Shown piece after piece: positions 15,110 to 23,439 of a stretch of DNA of 64,000 nucleotides. Within the stretch, counting starts at the first letter, position 1. The number at the start of each line of letters is the position of its first letter. The stretch lies in the NCBI GenBank assembly GCA_965533275.1, contig CBESWG010000001.1:62001-126000 (forward strand). Direction: 5' to 3'. The DNA comes from JAUXEH01 sp965533275 (GTDB taxonomy: Bacteria; Acidobacteriota; Aminicenantia; Aminicenantales; Aminicenantaceae). The notes under the pieces were generated by a model. The model had not been told where the DNA came from, did no database searches, and worked only from the letters and a program-made list of their open reading frames with translations. Made by a program: the position numbers and the translations under genes.

Positions 15110-17467
15110 ATGAAGATCAGAACAGCATTCCTGCTTGTGATCCTCATTCTATGCCTGGGAAAGGGCGGTTGGGCCGAGATCGCATACCCTTGGAAAAATG
15201 TGTATATAGGAGCCATGGATGCTTCGGGTTGGGCGGGTCTGGCAATGGCACCCCATCCGGATGCAGGATTCGCATTCAAGGTGCGGGTCAACCGAGGCTC
15301 TGAAGCCGCCGAGGGAATCGACTTTTGTTACCTGGTCTCTGAAGTCGGTCCGCATTCCCCCGACGGGCGATATGCGCGCATACGATTCGATCTCAGTCTT
15401 CCGTTCGGTCAGGGCGACGACACACCAGTCCTGAAAAAACCTTCTTCGAAATCCACAACTATGACACTGGAATGGTCGAGGCAGAACGAGGATACCGTGA
15501 TCGGGCGGATCATCGCACCCAAGGATGTCCAACTGCAGCTGATCCATTACTTTCCCTGGAATAGCCGAGGCCGATACCGGCTCCGTGAGGATGGCCAGCT
15601 GGAGGGAGAAGGGCTGGCGCTGCAGAAATATCACTATCTTTTCTGGGCCGGCCGTCCCGGGGATCCGGAGGGAAGGGGGGAGGAGGGGAGTGAAGTCGTG
15701 CTCTCCTATCCCATGAACAAAAACAGCACGATCTACTTCGTAGCTGGAGTCGGAGAAGATCCTGAGGTGTTGAGCAACCGCATCTACAGGTATAAAAACG
15801 AGAAGACCATCCAGTCGTTCCTGGCCGAAGAGGCCCAGATCTATGACCAGAACCGAGTAAGGGCCTTCGGCGCCCACAGGGGATTGGCTGCGGCCGTGAC
15901 CAACAACCTGTTTTGGGGAACACTCTACCAGCCGGGTAAGCACCGCTTCTATACGCCTTCGGGCAGGAATCATATCCTGGAGACGGGAATGACCGAGTCC
16001 TTTCCCTGGATTACATTTTCCGGGGATTCGTTCTTCAATGCCCTGGTCCTTTCCCTGGAAAGCCCCAAGCATGCCAAGGACATGCTCAGCGCCGCGCTGG
16101 AAACTCAGTTCCCCAACGGAAACATCCCCCAGTGGAGGGCTGGGGCGGAGGGCAGCCCGGACAGGTCTCAACCACCCATCGGAGCCTATGTGGTCCTCAA
16201 GCTCTTCCAGAAGACCGGGGATGAAGAGTTGCTGCGCTTCGCGTATCCCTACCTGACTCGCTGGCACGCTTTCTGGACCGCCACCAAGTCCAACGGGCTC
16301 ATTCGGCGAGACGGGAACGGGGATGGCCTCCTGGAATGGGGGTCGGACAGTGAGCTCGTTTCGGAAAACGATCCTTTTTCGAACGCCAGCACGGGACTGG
16401 ACAGGGCCCGCCTGGAATCCGGGATGCCGGATCTCCCCAATTGGGAAGATGCCGGATTCGACCGCCTGACAGGTACCATGACCATGAACTGCCTGGATCT
16501 TAACTGCTTGTTCGCCTTGGATGCGTACTGCCTGGCCCAGATGGCAAGCGTGCTGCAGAATCCGAGGGAAAACAGCGAGTACTTAGAGGAGTATGACAAC
16601 CTGAAGCGGTTGATCAATGACAATCTCTGGGACAGCCAGCGAGGTTTCTATGTCGATCGTCATTGGGACGGCCGTGTCTCCCGCAAGGTTACCGTAACCA
16701 GCTTTTACCCACTCCTGGCGCGTATCCCCGATGCTGAAAGGGCGAGACAGCTCCGTGCCCACCTCCTCGACAGGACTGAATTTTGGGGGGATTATGTGAT
16801 GCCCACCGTCTCGCGTGCCTCCGAAATATATCAGGAACAGCAGGCGTGGCGCGGTGCCGTATGGCCGAGCGCGAACTATCTGATCTATCAGGGATTGAAA
16901 GCCTTCGGCATGGATGTGGAAGCACAGGAGTTTGCAAAAAAGAGCGCCGACCTGTTCCAGCTGGCCTGGAAAAATTTTCAGATCTGTCCCCAAAATTATG
17001 ATTCGCGTACCGGCGAAGCGACGGGTGCCAGATATCACAGCTGGGGACCGTTGATGGCTTTGATCGCGCTGGAGGAACTGATCGACATTACGCCCTGGGA
17101 GGGATTCCGATTCGGAGTCCTGCAGCCGGACAGCAAAGGCGAGGTGCGGCGTGTTGCCATCCAGGGAAGGCACTATGATGTGAGGGTATCCTCTGGCGAG
17201 ATCCGGCTGATGGAAGAAGGTAGAGAGATCGTCAAGAGCAAGGGGAGCATGGTCGTTCGCCGATTCCTCTACAACGAACAGCTCGTTTCGTTCGATGTCA
17301 TGACCCTGGCGAAGAGAAAGATCCGGATCCGCTTCTTGACGAAGGGGAAGTATCAGTATTTTCTAGATGACCAGGTCAAGGAGATCTTTACCGGGGATGT
17401 CGTGGACATCGAGGTGCCGGAAGGCGGGCATGAAGTCTTGATCATGCTCGTGGAAAAGGCCCGATAG
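15110..17467 (+). CDS. secreted GH63-like (MGH1-type) glycoside hydrolase
   Basis: A 785-residue protein with a Sec signal peptide (MKIRTAFLLVILILCLGKGGWA, cleavage near residue 22). An N-terminal beta-rich region (about 25-270) is followed by an (alpha/alpha)6 barrel (about 280-665) and a short beta C-terminal part. Barrel motifs include TESFPWITFSGDSFF, GNGDGLLEWGSDSE, QEQQAWRGAVWPSANYLIYQ and ARYHSWGPLMAL, the arrangement of family GH63/trehalase-like hydrolases. GH63 includes alpha-glucosidases and the glucosylglycerate and mannosylglycerate hydrolases. It is the first gene of an operon with a partner-switch module and a glycerate-glycoside-synthase-like glycosyltransferase, so a link to that class of glycoside is attractive but unproven. 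Export to the periplasm argues for extracellular substrate. Confidence 0.78.
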   Translation: MKIRTAFLLVILILCLGKGGWAEIAYPWKNVYIGAMDASGWAGLAMAPHPDAGFAFKVRVNRGSEAAEGIDFCYLVSEVGPHSPDGRYARIRFDLSLPFGQGDDTPVLKKPSSKSTTMTLEWSRQNEDTVIGRIIAPKDVQLQLIHYFPWNSRGRYRLREDGQLEGEGLALQKYHYLFWAGRPGDPEGRGEEGSEVVLSYPMNKNSTIYFVAGVGEDPEVLSNRIYRYKNEKTIQSFLAEEAQIYDQNRVRAFGAHRGLAAAVTNNLFWGTLYQPGKHRFYTPSGRNHILETGMTESFPWITFSGDSFFNALVLSLESPKHAKDMLSAALETQFPNGNIPQWRAGAEGSPDRSQPPIGAYVVLKLFQKTGDEELLRFAYPYLTRWHAFWTATKSNGLIRRDGNGDGLLEWGSDSELVSENDPFSNASTGLDRARLESGMPDLPNWEDAGFDRLTGTMTMNCLDLNCLFALDAYCLAQMASVLQNPRENSEYLEEYDNLKRLINDNLWDSQRGFYVDRHWDGRVSRKVTVTSFYPLLARIPDAERARQLRAHLLDRTEFWGDYVMPTVSRASEIYQEQQAWRGAVWPSANYLIYQGLKAFGMDVEAQEFAKKSADLFQLAWKNFQICPQNYDSRTGEATGARYHSWGPLMALIALEELIDITPWEGFRFGVLQPDSKGEVRRVAIQGRHYDVRVSSGEIRLMEEGREIVKSKGSMVVRRFLYNEQLVSFDVMTLAKRKIRIRFLTKGKYQYFLDDQVKEIFTGDVVDIEVPEGGHEVLIMLVEKAR

Positions 17468-17506
17468 CGCGTTCCCTGATTAGTGAGTATAGATAGGATT
17501 CCTCCA

Positions 17507-18685
17507 ATGGACGTCTTGATCGTTGGGAGGCGGATCGAATCGGTCCGTCAGCTGCAGCAGGAACTCACGGCTCTGGACTATTCGGCTCTGGTAGCCGGCG
17601 AAGGGGTCGAGGTGCTGGGCCGCTTGAAGGACAATCCCGGAGTACAACTGGTCTTTCTGGAGAGCGATTCGGACCTGGAGGGCAGCCTGGAATTGAGCAG
17701 GCGCATCAAATCCACCGATTGGAAGCGGTACATCCATATTGTGCTGATATTGGACGACCGTCCCGGTGAAGATGCCCCCAACCTACTGGATTACGGGATT
17801 GATGACTGCCTCAAACGTCCGTTTGGCCGCCGAGAACTCAACGGAAGAGTCCTTACCGGCATGCGGATCGTCAAATTGAATGAAAAACTCCGATATGCGA
17901 GGGAGACCAGCCTGGGTGATCTGCGTTCGGGACGAGAGGCCCAGGAGAGTTTGCTCCCCGTGCATTTTCCCGACATCCCGCAGCTGGAGATCGCCGCTCG
18001 ATTTATACCCAGCGCCTATGTATCGGGAGATCTTTATGACATCTTTCGCTTGGACGAGTCTCGCCTTGGCATGTACAGCATGGATGTGTCCGGGCACGGC
18101 GTTGCCGCTGCAATGTTCAGTGTGGGACTCAGCCAGCGGCTCTCAAGCCAGCTTCAGCCAGGAGCCTTGTTGAAAGTGCCCGTGGATCAACCACCCTACT
18201 ACCGCATCAATCAGCCCGCTGAAGTGTTGAGCGTCCTGGATAAAGAAGATATGTTGGGGAAGTTCGGGCGCTTCTTCACCATGGTGTATGCTGTGATCCA
18301 CCTGGATTCCAATATCGTGTCGTTCTGCCGAGCGGGCCACAACCTCCCTCTGGTCATCCATGCTGACGGGACGTCTGAATATATTCCGGGGGGCGGCCTT
18401 CCGTTGGGACTGGGTATTACGAGCGAAAACAGAGAAGATCAGGAGATCGAATTGCAGCCCGGAGACGCTTTTGTCCTGTTCTCGGATGGGATCAACGAAA
18501 CTTTTGCCGGCAGCGGGACCAAGGGCTATGGCTTCAGCCGGGTTAAGGATATTCTGAGCGAAGATCCCAACCGTTCTCTGGAGGATTCCTTCGAGGCTCT
18601 GATCGCGGATGCGAAAGCCTATCAGGGACGGCCTGAATTCTCCGATGATATCTCGATCATCGGATTCCGCTGGAGACAGATCTGA
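17507..18685 (+). CDS. RsbU-type PP2C serine phosphatase with degenerate receiver domain
   Basis: A 392-residue regulator: receiver-like domain (about 1-115), short linker, and an SpoIIE/RsbU PP2C phosphatase domain (about 150-390) with AYVSGDLYDIFRLDE, YSMDVSGHGVAAAMFSVGLS, FSDGINETF and SDDISIIGFR, the metal-binding Asp/Gly positions. Such phosphatases dephosphorylate an STAS anti-anti-sigma protein and so release a sigma factor or other partner. The receiver lacks the usual acidic pair after beta1 (VLIVGRR instead of DD). It also has Glu at the phosphoacceptor position (LVFLESD), while keeping the lysine in CLKRPF. The start is set at 17507; a GTG at 17483 would add eight residues. It sits directly upstream of the rsbW-like kinase and the STAS gene. 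Confidence 0.85.
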   Translation: MDVLIVGRRIESVRQLQQELTALDYSALVAGEGVEVLGRLKDNPGVQLVFLESDSDLEGSLELSRRIKSTDWKRYIHIVLILDDRPGEDAPNLLDYGIDDCLKRPFGRRELNGRVLTGMRIVKLNEKLRYARETSLGDLRSGREAQESLLPVHFPDIPQLEIAARFIPSAYVSGDLYDIFRLDESRLGMYSMDVSGHGVAAAMFSVGLSQRLSSQLQPGALLKVPVDQPPYYRINQPAEVLSVLDKEDMLGKFGRFFTMVYAVIHLDSNIVSFCRAGHNLPLVIHADGTSEYIPGGGLPLGLGITSENREDQEIELQPGDAFVLFSDGINETFAGSGTKGYGFSRVKDILSEDPNRSLEDSFEALIADAKAYQGRPEFSDDISIIGFRWRQI

Positions 18686-18688
18686 ACA

Positions 18689-19123
18689 ATGGATGAGTTC
18701 TATCTCCGAATCCCAGCCCGCATCGAGTTCCTCCATCTGGCGACGACGCTCTGCCGGGAGCTGTGCGGCCACGTTCCGAAACAGAACAGGAAGAAAGACC
18801 TGGTAGAGGATATCGAGCTCTGTATCTGCGAAGCGTGTACCAATGCCATCAAATACGGGAGCGGGGGCGATGCAGGTGAAACCATCTCCATATGTTTCCG
18901 CCTGTTCTCAGAACAGGTGACCATTCGGATCGGGGATCAAGGCCAAGGATTCAATATGGATAAGATCCCTGTCCCGGATCTGGATACACACCCGGAACGA
19001 GGCTACGGCCTCTACATCATCAAGGCCAAGATGGACAATGTCCGCTATGTTCGCGGCCGGGATGGGAATTATCTGGAAATGACAAAGCATTTCAATGTAC
19101 CATTGGATGAGAGGAGCGCTTGA
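18689..19123 (+). CDS. RsbW/SpoIIAB-type anti-sigma serine kinase
   Basis: A 144-residue GHKL ATPase-fold protein. The N box EACTNAIKYG, the G1 box GDQGQGFNM and the G2 box ERGYGLYIIK are all present, so ATP binding and kinase activity are expected. In known partner switches it binds and inhibits a sigma factor, or another effector, and phosphorylates the STAS partner on a serine. It starts three bases after the phosphatase gene, and its stop overlaps the start of the STAS gene. No dedicated sigma factor gene lies in this operon, so the regulated partner is unknown. Confidence 0.88.
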   Translation: MDEFYLRIPARIEFLHLATTLCRELCGHVPKQNRKKDLVEDIELCICEACTNAIKYGSGGDAGETISICFRLFSEQVTIRIGDQGQGFNMDKIPVPDLDTHPERGYGLYIIKAKMDNVRYVRGRDGNYLEMTKHFNVPLDERSA

Positions 19124-19458
19124 TGGAGATCACACAGAAGAAGGCGGGTCAGGTGTGCATCGTCACCCCGCACGTCAGTAAGATCGATGCCAGTGTAGCA
19201 GTGGAGTTTAGGAAGAAAATGCTGGAGCTGGTCGAAAAGGGGGAAAACCGCCTCGTGCTCGACCTGGAGGAAGTGGAGTTTATCGACAGCTCGGGACTGG
19301 GAGCCCTGGTGTCCGTCCTCAAGCACTCAGGTCCGGACGGCACGATCAAGCTGTTTGCCGTGAAAGACGCAGTACGCTCAATTTTCGAGCTCACACGCCT
19401 GGACCGCGTGTTCGCCATCCATATCTCCGAGGAGGGCGCCGTGGAGAGCATGAGATGA
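19123..19458 (+). CDS. STAS-domain anti-anti-sigma factor (RsbV/SpoIIAA type)
   Basis: A 111-residue STAS protein with the phosphorylatable serine region FIDSSGLGALVSVLK near residue 60 and LVLDLEEVEF just before it. It would be the phosphorylation target of the upstream kinase and phosphatase. The start is the ATG at 19123, which overlaps the kinase stop (TGATG) and has GAGGAG eight bases upstream. A TTG one codon earlier is not needed. Its stop overlaps the glycosyltransferase start by four bases, tying the regulator tightly to that enzyme. Confidence 0.9.
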   Translation: MEITQKKAGQVCIVTPHVSKIDASVAVEFRKKMLELVEKGENRLVLDLEEVEFIDSSGLGALVSVLKHSGPDGTIKLFAVKDAVRSIFELTRLDRVFAIHISEEGAVESMR

Positions 19459-20717
19459 GCCGCATTCTCGAGAATCCGGATAAGGTTCGCCGTGCCGAGA
19501 TAGTGGTCGGAATCCCCTCGTACAAAGAGGCGGACTCCATCGGTCATGTCGTTGCACAGGTGGATGCCGGCCTGCAAAAATATTTCGGTCGAAAAGATTG
19601 CGTGATCATCAACGTCGACAACAACTCTCCCGACGACACCAGGGGAGCGTTCCTGAAAGCCAAGACCCGGCAGCCTAAAATGTATATCTCGACTCCCGAG
19701 GGCGTACGGGGGAAGGGCCGCAACATACGGAATCTGTTAGAGGCAGGCGTGGAACTGGGTGCGCGGGCTATCGCCATGGTGGATGCGGACTTGACCAGCA
19801 TCACGCCGGCATGGATCCAGTACCTGGTGGAGCCTGTCTACATGGATCATGACTATGTGATCCCCATCTATGTGCGCCATAAATACGATGGAACGATCAC
19901 CAACAACATCGCCTATCCCCTCACGCGCGTGCTCTACGGACTGCGAACCCGTCAGCCCATCGCGGGCGACTTCGGATTTTCCGGTAAGCTGGCCCGGGCC
20001 TATCTCACGGAAAAGACCTGGGATGAGAACGTTTCGGAATTCGGGATCGATATCTGGATGACAACCATCGCCATATCCCGCGGTTTCAAGGTCTGCCAGG
20101 CGTTCATGGGGGCACCAAAATCCCACCGTGCCAAAGATCCGGGAGCTCACCTGGGTCCTATGTTCTATCAAGTTGTCGGGACGGTCTTCAACCTGGCTGT
20201 GGATTTCGAGTACCTCTGGAAATATTCTTCAGAAAGCCAGCCCACCAATATATTCGGATTTGGCCTGGGTGTGACAGATGAGCCCGAGTCCGTATCTGTG
20301 GACAGGGAGCGGTTGCTAAAGAGTTTTATCGAAGGCCTGATCAAATTCTGGAAAGTCTGGAGTAAAGTGATCGCTCCCTTGAACCTGGATGACCTCAATC
20401 ACCTGCAGAAGATGTCGGCGGACAAGATCCGGGTACCGGCTGACCTCTGGGCACGCATCCTATTCGACTATGTCGTAGCCTACCGAGATCGCCTGGCCGA
20501 TAGGGCACTGCTCCTGAATTCGCTGATCCCGATCTACTACATTCGCACCCTGGCATTCGTGAACGACACAAAAGATATGCGCACCAAGGAAGCAGAAGAT
20601 TTCCTGGAGGATGAGTGCCGGATCATGGAAGAGGAAATCTATTACTTGATCGCAAAATGGAACCAAACCCCACGCCAGGATGGGATCCCGTCCATAGCTC
20701 AATATCTGGCGGAGTGA
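19455..20717 (+). CDS. GT-A glycosyltransferase related to glucosyl/mannosylglycerate synthases
   Basis: A 420-residue cytosolic glycosyltransferase. The GT-A nucleotide-sugar fold is seen in IVVGIPSYKEADSIGHVV, INVDNNSPDDT and the DxD-like Asp110-Ala-Asp112 in AMVDADLTSITPAW. The family-specific blocks YISTPEGVRGKGRNIRNL, RHKYDGTITNNIAYPLTR, RQPIAGDFGFSGKLA and EFGIDIWMTTIAI match the pattern I associate with the retaining synthases of glucosylglycerate and mannosylglycerate (GT81/GT78-like). Those products are compatible solutes. The C-terminal 130 residues are helical. Translational coupling to the STAS protein and a shared operon with a GH63-like hydrolase suggest stress-controlled solute or glycoside turnover (inference). 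The exact donor and acceptor are not determinable here. Confidence 0.75.
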   Translation: MSRILENPDKVRRAEIVVGIPSYKEADSIGHVVAQVDAGLQKYFGRKDCVIINVDNNSPDDTRGAFLKAKTRQPKMYISTPEGVRGKGRNIRNLLEAGVELGARAIAMVDADLTSITPAWIQYLVEPVYMDHDYVIPIYVRHKYDGTITNNIAYPLTRVLYGLRTRQPIAGDFGFSGKLARAYLTEKTWDENVSEFGIDIWMTTIAISRGFKVCQAFMGAPKSHRAKDPGAHLGPMFYQVVGTVFNLAVDFEYLWKYSSESQPTNIFGFGLGVTDEPESVSVDRERLLKSFIEGLIKFWKVWSKVIAPLNLDDLNHLQKMSADKIRVPADLWARILFDYVVAYRDRLADRALLLNSLIPIYYIRTLAFVNDTKDMRTKEAEDFLEDECRIMEEEIYYLIAKWNQTPRQDGIPSIAQYLAE

Positions 20718-20755
20718 ACCGAGGTGTGCCTGACCCAGTACCGGGGACGGCGCGG

Positions 20756-21565
20756 CTACCGGCTCCAGTCTTTGTCGGCCAGGTAGGCCTGTTTCAGTGT
20801 ATCACCGCGGACTCCCTGACGTAGTGCCTCCAGGGCCAGTATCTCATCCGGGGGAATATTGCCCAAGTTGACGTTGGTGCCGCAGCGCATGATCAGGGTC
20901 TGCTGCTGATTCTTGATCGGTGCCTCCCACATAATGCGGTCCAGGTCATCGACTCCGGCAATGATGCCCTCCATGTCATCCTGCTTTATCTTGCCGTCCT
21001 TGTCGAAGATCCCAACGCCTTTGCCCGCCTCCCTGGCTTCGATGATCACCATGAAGGCGCCAGCGGCCGCATCTTCGCGTATAAGGCGGTGTGTATCCTC
21101 CAGGGAGAGCGCCTCAGACGGATCCTTTTTCCCCACCTCGGTATAGACCTTAAAACCGGCCGCCAGCGTTTTGTCGATGGTCGTCTTTCGGGTATCGATA
21201 TCCATCTCGATGGAACCGTCCGAAATCTCGATCGCCGAAAATTCCAATTCTCGAGCACGTTTCAAGTATTCTTCGAGCCGCCCCTGCCAGATGGCGACTT
21301 CACAGAAGGTCCCGCCCGGCATGACATCGATCCCGGCCTTGACCAGCATCCTGTTTTTTTCTCTGAGCAGATCCCCCGAGTAGAAAGCGGATGTCCCGAA
21401 GGTAAGCTTGACTACATCGATGTAGTCCCCTGCGAGCTGGATAAGGTCCTCGAGCCTGTTGAGGCCCATGTGTTTATCGATCACCATGGTGAGCCCATTG
21501 CTGCGGGGTTTTCCGGAGCGTCCTTCAACGGGGATGGTGATGACGTTTTCCCAAGCTTTACTCAT
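20756..21565 (-). CDS. comA: phosphosulfolactate synthase-like protein (ComA family)
   Basis: A 269-residue TIM-barrel protein of the ComA family, which adds sulfite to phosphoenolpyruvate to form phosphosulfolactate, the first step of the PEP route to coenzyme M and of sulfolactate formation in some bacteria. Recognisable blocks are PRSNGLTMVIDKHMG, YIDVVKLTFGTSA, VMPGGTFCEVA, FSAIEISDGSIEM and CGTNVNLGNIPPDEI. The start at 21565 overlaps the upstream P-loop gene by four bases; a much longer in-frame extension lies wholly inside that gene and is ignored. No comB, comC or comDE homologue is in the window, so the final product (CoM, sulfolactate or other) cannot be assigned. Confidence 0.88.
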   Translation of the reverse strand: MSKAWENVITIPVEGRSGKPRSNGLTMVIDKHMGLNRLEDLIQLAGDYIDVVKLTFGTSAFYSGDLLREKNRMLVKAGIDVMPGGTFCEVAIWQGRLEEYLKRARELEFSAIEISDGSIEMDIDTRKTTIDKTLAAGFKVYTEVGKKDPSEALSLEDTHRLIREDAAAGAFMVIIEAREAGKGVGIFDKDGKIKQDDMEGIIAGVDDLDRIMWEAPIKNQQQTLIMRCGTNVNLGNIPPDEILALEALRQGVRGDTLKQAYLADKDWSR

Positions 21566-22590
21566 GTACTGTCTCCTTGTGTGATTTCTGTCAGGATATT
21601 TCCCCAGCAGTGCTGAGGGTCGGAGAGGACCGAGGCGATCATCCGGATCCTGGGGTTCTGCACGAATTTTCTCATGACATCTATTCGATGCTGTGCGGAG
21701 GAGTCGGTATCGAATCCGGGCACAGCGAGTGTATCGTAGAGGACGAAGGACTCCGAGACTTTTTCTGAGATGTTGTCGAAAAGCAGCTTGGACGCTTTTT
21801 CTCTGCAAGGCATCCGGTCCATGAAAAAGCCACCGCGGCCCATCTCGATGTGAGGGAACAACAGCACGATGGAATCCGGATCCGGGAGGGCCTCTTCCGC
21901 CCAGCGATAGGGAGTGAGGTCTAGAGCGACCTTCTCCTGCCAGATCCTGTCAGATGAAAGGGGGAGGGGGATGTCCGGCAGGAATTCGGGAAAGTCATAT
22001 TTGAGCGTACCCAACCGGATGTTGTCGACCAGCGACCCCATGTGCCAGAGAGTGGAATCGCCGCGCAGTTCCAGGTGGACGGTCTCCGTCGAAAAGAGGC
22101 GCAAACCCTTTGCCAGGCCGCTGAGCAGGTACACGGTCTTGCCGCTCCCGGCTCCGCCTGCGATCACGAACAGGGCCCGTTGTTCAGGAGAATATAGGGC
22201 ACAGGCGTGAAGATTGAATATCTGATGGCTTACTTCCAGCAGGTGGAGCGCGAACCGGTAGAGCAGGCCCTGGTTACCCCAGAGCGAGTACCTCTGATCC
22301 GTGGCCCCTTCTGAAAGCTTGCGGATGGGGCCCCTCAACGTGAATATCCCGTCACAATACCTGCAGCTGGGTTGCCCTTCGGACTCTTCGATGTGGATGT
22401 ACCCATCCAGTCCCTCAGTATAGGAGATTGGTTCCACACTCAGAAAGTCCGTGAGCAGAGATTTGACTTCGATCGGGCCGGGAAAAACAGGCATGTGGGC
22501 CGGATGGTTGCTTGCGATCCCTACGCGTAGGGGACCGATCCGGACTGCTGTTGTATGCTGCATTTTCTTCATTCTTGAAGAGCCACTCAT
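21562..22590 (-). CDS. HPr kinase-like P-loop protein
   Basis: A 342-residue protein with a Walker A motif GGAGSGKTVYLLSGL (Lys151). Before it lies FNLHACALYSPEQRALFVI, the pattern of HPr-kinase/phosphorylase-like ATPases found beside peptide or cofactor biosynthesis genes. An N-terminal region (about 15-125) has no domain I can name; it contains a CxxC (residues 76-79). The C-terminal half includes VLLFPHIEMGRGG and a helical tail. There is no HPr-kinase signature proper, so sugar-transport regulation should not be assumed. The ATG has AAAGGTG four bases upstream, and the stop overlaps comA, implying a joint function with it. Confidence 0.6.
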   Translation of the reverse strand: MSGSSRMKKMQHTTAVRIGPLRVGIASNHPAHMPVFPGPIEVKSLLTDFLSVEPISYTEGLDGYIHIEESEGQPSCRYCDGIFTLRGPIRKLSEGATDQRYSLWGNQGLLYRFALHLLEVSHQIFNLHACALYSPEQRALFVIAGGAGSGKTVYLLSGLAKGLRLFSTETVHLELRGDSTLWHMGSLVDNIRLGTLKYDFPEFLPDIPLPLSSDRIWQEKVALDLTPYRWAEEALPDPDSIVLLFPHIEMGRGGFFMDRMPCREKASKLLFDNISEKVSESFVLYDTLAVPGFDTDSSAQHRIDVMRKFVQNPRIRMIASVLSDPQHCWGNILTEITQGDST

Positions 22591-22623
22591 CTTACACCTT
22601 TCCGCCTGAAACGTAAAACAGAA

Positions 22624-23355
22624 TCAGGCCCGAGGATGGGCTGGTTCCCGCTCCGATTGCGTCGGCTCCCAAGCTGTATGGAGAGCGGCAACATGGAAGA
22701 GAAAAGGCCGGACCTCGATCCGGGAAAAACCTGCACGGCTCATGAGCCTGGATAGATCTCCTGCCGGATAGAAACGTGGAACGGTGTGAGAGAGGTACTT
22801 ATAGCCTGCCGAAGATCCCGAAATGCGGCTGCCCAGCGGCCGGACGACGGATCTGACATAGGTATGGAAGAGGGAGCGGAGTGGGCGGAGACGGGGTTGG
22901 CTTGTCTCCAGGTGGACGAAGATTCCCCCCGGTTTGAGCACCCGTCGAAACTCTTGAAAGAAGGCCACGAGCACCTCCGGGCTGGAGTTGAGATTGCGGG
23001 TTGCGAAGGAGATAGTGAGCATGTCGAATACGTTCGTGGGGAAGGGGAGGCTGCCGACATCGGCGAGGACGAACTCGGCCTGGGAGGCATAGGTCTTGGA
23101 AGCGGCCACGCCGAGCATGGACAGACTGAAATCCACTCCGATGATCTGAGCGCCGGGGGGAACTTTGCGAGAAAATTCTACCGCCATGTCTCCAGTCCCG
23201 CAGCAGATATCCAGGACGCGCAGAGGAGAGAGTTCCCGAGCCTTTCGAGCCGCGATCTTGCGCCAGACTATATCAAAACCGAGCGTCATGATGTGATTGA
23301 CGAGGTCATAGCTGTGGGCTACCTCTGTATAGATCTTCTGTACGCCTTTTTTCAT
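22624..23355 (-). CDS. UbiE/MenG-like SAM-dependent methyltransferase
   Basis: A 243-residue class I methyltransferase: YDLVNHIMTLGFDIVWRK at the N-terminus, SAM motif I VLDICCGTGDMAVEF, the acidic loop DFSLSMLGVA, motif II region LPFPTNVFDMLTISFATRNL and the post-motif VLKPGGIFVHLETSQP. These match demethylmenaquinone C-methyltransferase (MenG/UbiE), the last step of menaquinone synthesis at the membrane. The FATRNL block corresponds to the family GLRN(F) motif. Other menaquinone genes are not in the window. It is 33 bases upstream of the P-loop gene on the same strand, and 84 bases downstream of rlpA. Confidence 0.83.
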   Translation of the reverse strand: MKKGVQKIYTEVAHSYDLVNHIMTLGFDIVWRKIAARKARELSPLRVLDICCGTGDMAVEFSRKVPPGAQIIGVDFSLSMLGVAASKTYASQAEFVLADVGSLPFPTNVFDMLTISFATRNLNSSPEVLVAFFQEFRRVLKPGGIFVHLETSQPRLRPLRSLFHTYVRSVVRPLGSRISGSSAGYKYLSHTVPRFYPAGDLSRLMSRAGFSRIEVRPFLFHVAALHTAWEPTQSEREPAHPRA

Positions 23356-23439
23356 CGCCTGGCTCTGTTCAAGAGTTGGTGCGAAAGTGTAAAACTATCC
23401 GGGGTGCAGCACTTGAGGGCCGGGGCATATCCGGATGGA

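Noticed and set aside
15149..16267. 372-codon open frame antisense to the GH63-like gene
   Set aside because: No family pattern, no promoter or ribosome-binding site, and full overlap with a convincing gene.
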